Source: Oligoflexus sp.
GTDB lineage: Bacteria > Bdellovibrionota_B > Oligoflexia > Oligoflexales > Oligoflexaceae
NCBI GenBank assembly: GCA_030151925.1
Contig: JASLCY010000426.1
Span: 1-5,261 of the forward strand
Reading direction: 5' to 3'
DNA length: 5,261 nt
The notes under the pieces are model-generated. The model was not told where the DNA came from. It saw only the letters and a list, made by a program, of their open reading frames with translations, and searched no databases. The position numbers and the translations under genes are program-made. Positions 5,035 through 5,261 of the stretch are shown here, in pieces (within the stretch, counting starts at the first letter, position 1; each line of letters opens with the position of its first letter).

Positions 5035-5226
5035 GTGAAAACCAATCGACCCTATCCCGTCGCTATCTTGGCTCTTCTGGTGATTCTAGGACTGAACTAC
5101 CTCTTCAAAAACTGGGAGAGATATCCTAGCCCCGCGTTCTGGATGAGTCTAGTGAGTCTGATCGGTATTTTAGTCTTAACACTATATGTCTGCTACATAT
5201 CATTTAAGGCAAACACAAATCGCTGA
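5035..5226 (+). CDS. Small two-helix membrane protein
   Basis: The 63-residue protein, starting at GTG, is almost entirely membrane-spanning. Helix one is about residues 8-24 (PVAILALLVILGLNYLF), a charged loop follows (KNWERYPSP, 25-33), and helix two is about 34-57 (ending LYVCYISF). Both ends carry positive charges (KTNR at the start, KANTNR at the end), which by the positive-inside rule puts both termini in the cytoplasm and the loop in the periplasm. There is one cysteine (53) and no catalytic motif. The start lies four bases after the stop of the glycine-zipper protein gene, so the pair is almost certainly co-transcribed and probably translationally coupled. Small membrane proteins beside glycine-zipper peptides are often immunity proteins; that is a hypothesis here, and a chaperone, regulator or assembly role is equally compatible. 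No family is recognised. The remaining 35 bases of the window hold no terminator I can see. Confidence 0.72.
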   Translation: MKTNRPYPVAILALLVILGLNYLFKNWERYPSPAFWMSLVSLIGILVLTLYVCYISFKANTNR

Positions 5227-5261
5227 ACAAAAACTTGCTCGTTCTCGTTGTTCTGCCCTGG

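Overview
This window carries six protein-coding genes, and none of them is a known mobile element, RNA gene or CRISPR array. Most of it is GC-rich. The gene content suggests a Gram-negative bacterium: a Sec-exported lipoprotein, a Sec-exported zinc metallopeptidase with paired cysteines, and a GlpD-type respiratory dehydrogenase. The metallopeptidase style (HEIGHHLGG followed by EGEADYFA) and the small cysteine-containing lipoprotein recall Bdellovibrionota/Oligoflexia or other former deltaproteobacteria. That placement is an inference from protein style, not from a search.

Layout. (1) 53-1678, minus: an FAD-dependent glycerol-3-phosphate dehydrogenase, the only gene here with a confident metabolic role. 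It feeds electrons from glycerol-3-phosphate into the respiratory chain. (2) 1679-1955: a divergent control region with a plausible sigma-70 promoter facing right and a hairpin-rich glpD leader facing left. (3) 1956-2582 and 2605-3225, plus: a two-gene operon encoding a membrane-anchored protein and a lipoprotein, both of unknown function. (4) 3256-3286: a hairpin terminator shared by this operon and the convergent gene to its right. (5) 3290-4174, minus: a secreted gluzincin-type zinc metallopeptidase. (6) 4175-4544: a strikingly AT-rich divergent intergenic region full of short inverted and direct repeats. (7) 4545-5030 and 5035-5226, plus: a compact pair. The first gene is an exported protein ending in a cysteine-flanked glycine zipper. 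The second, four bases downstream, is a 63-residue two-helix membrane protein.

The most interesting part is the last pair. An exported glycine-zipper protein tightly coupled to a tiny integral membrane protein resembles the arrangement of glycine-zipper bacteriocins with their membrane immunity proteins, although size and leader type differ from classical examples. A housekeeping envelope role (glycine-zipper outer-membrane protein plus accessory) is the main alternative. The pair also sits where base composition changes sharply, which fits accessory DNA but does not prove it.

The first 52 bases and the last 35 bases hold nothing that can be called. Several starts were moved inward from the longest open frame because a good Shine-Dalgarno sequence precedes an internal start; three of the six genes then start with ATG and an upstream GGAGG or AAGGA, two with GTG, and one (4545) with ATG and no clear ribosome-binding site.
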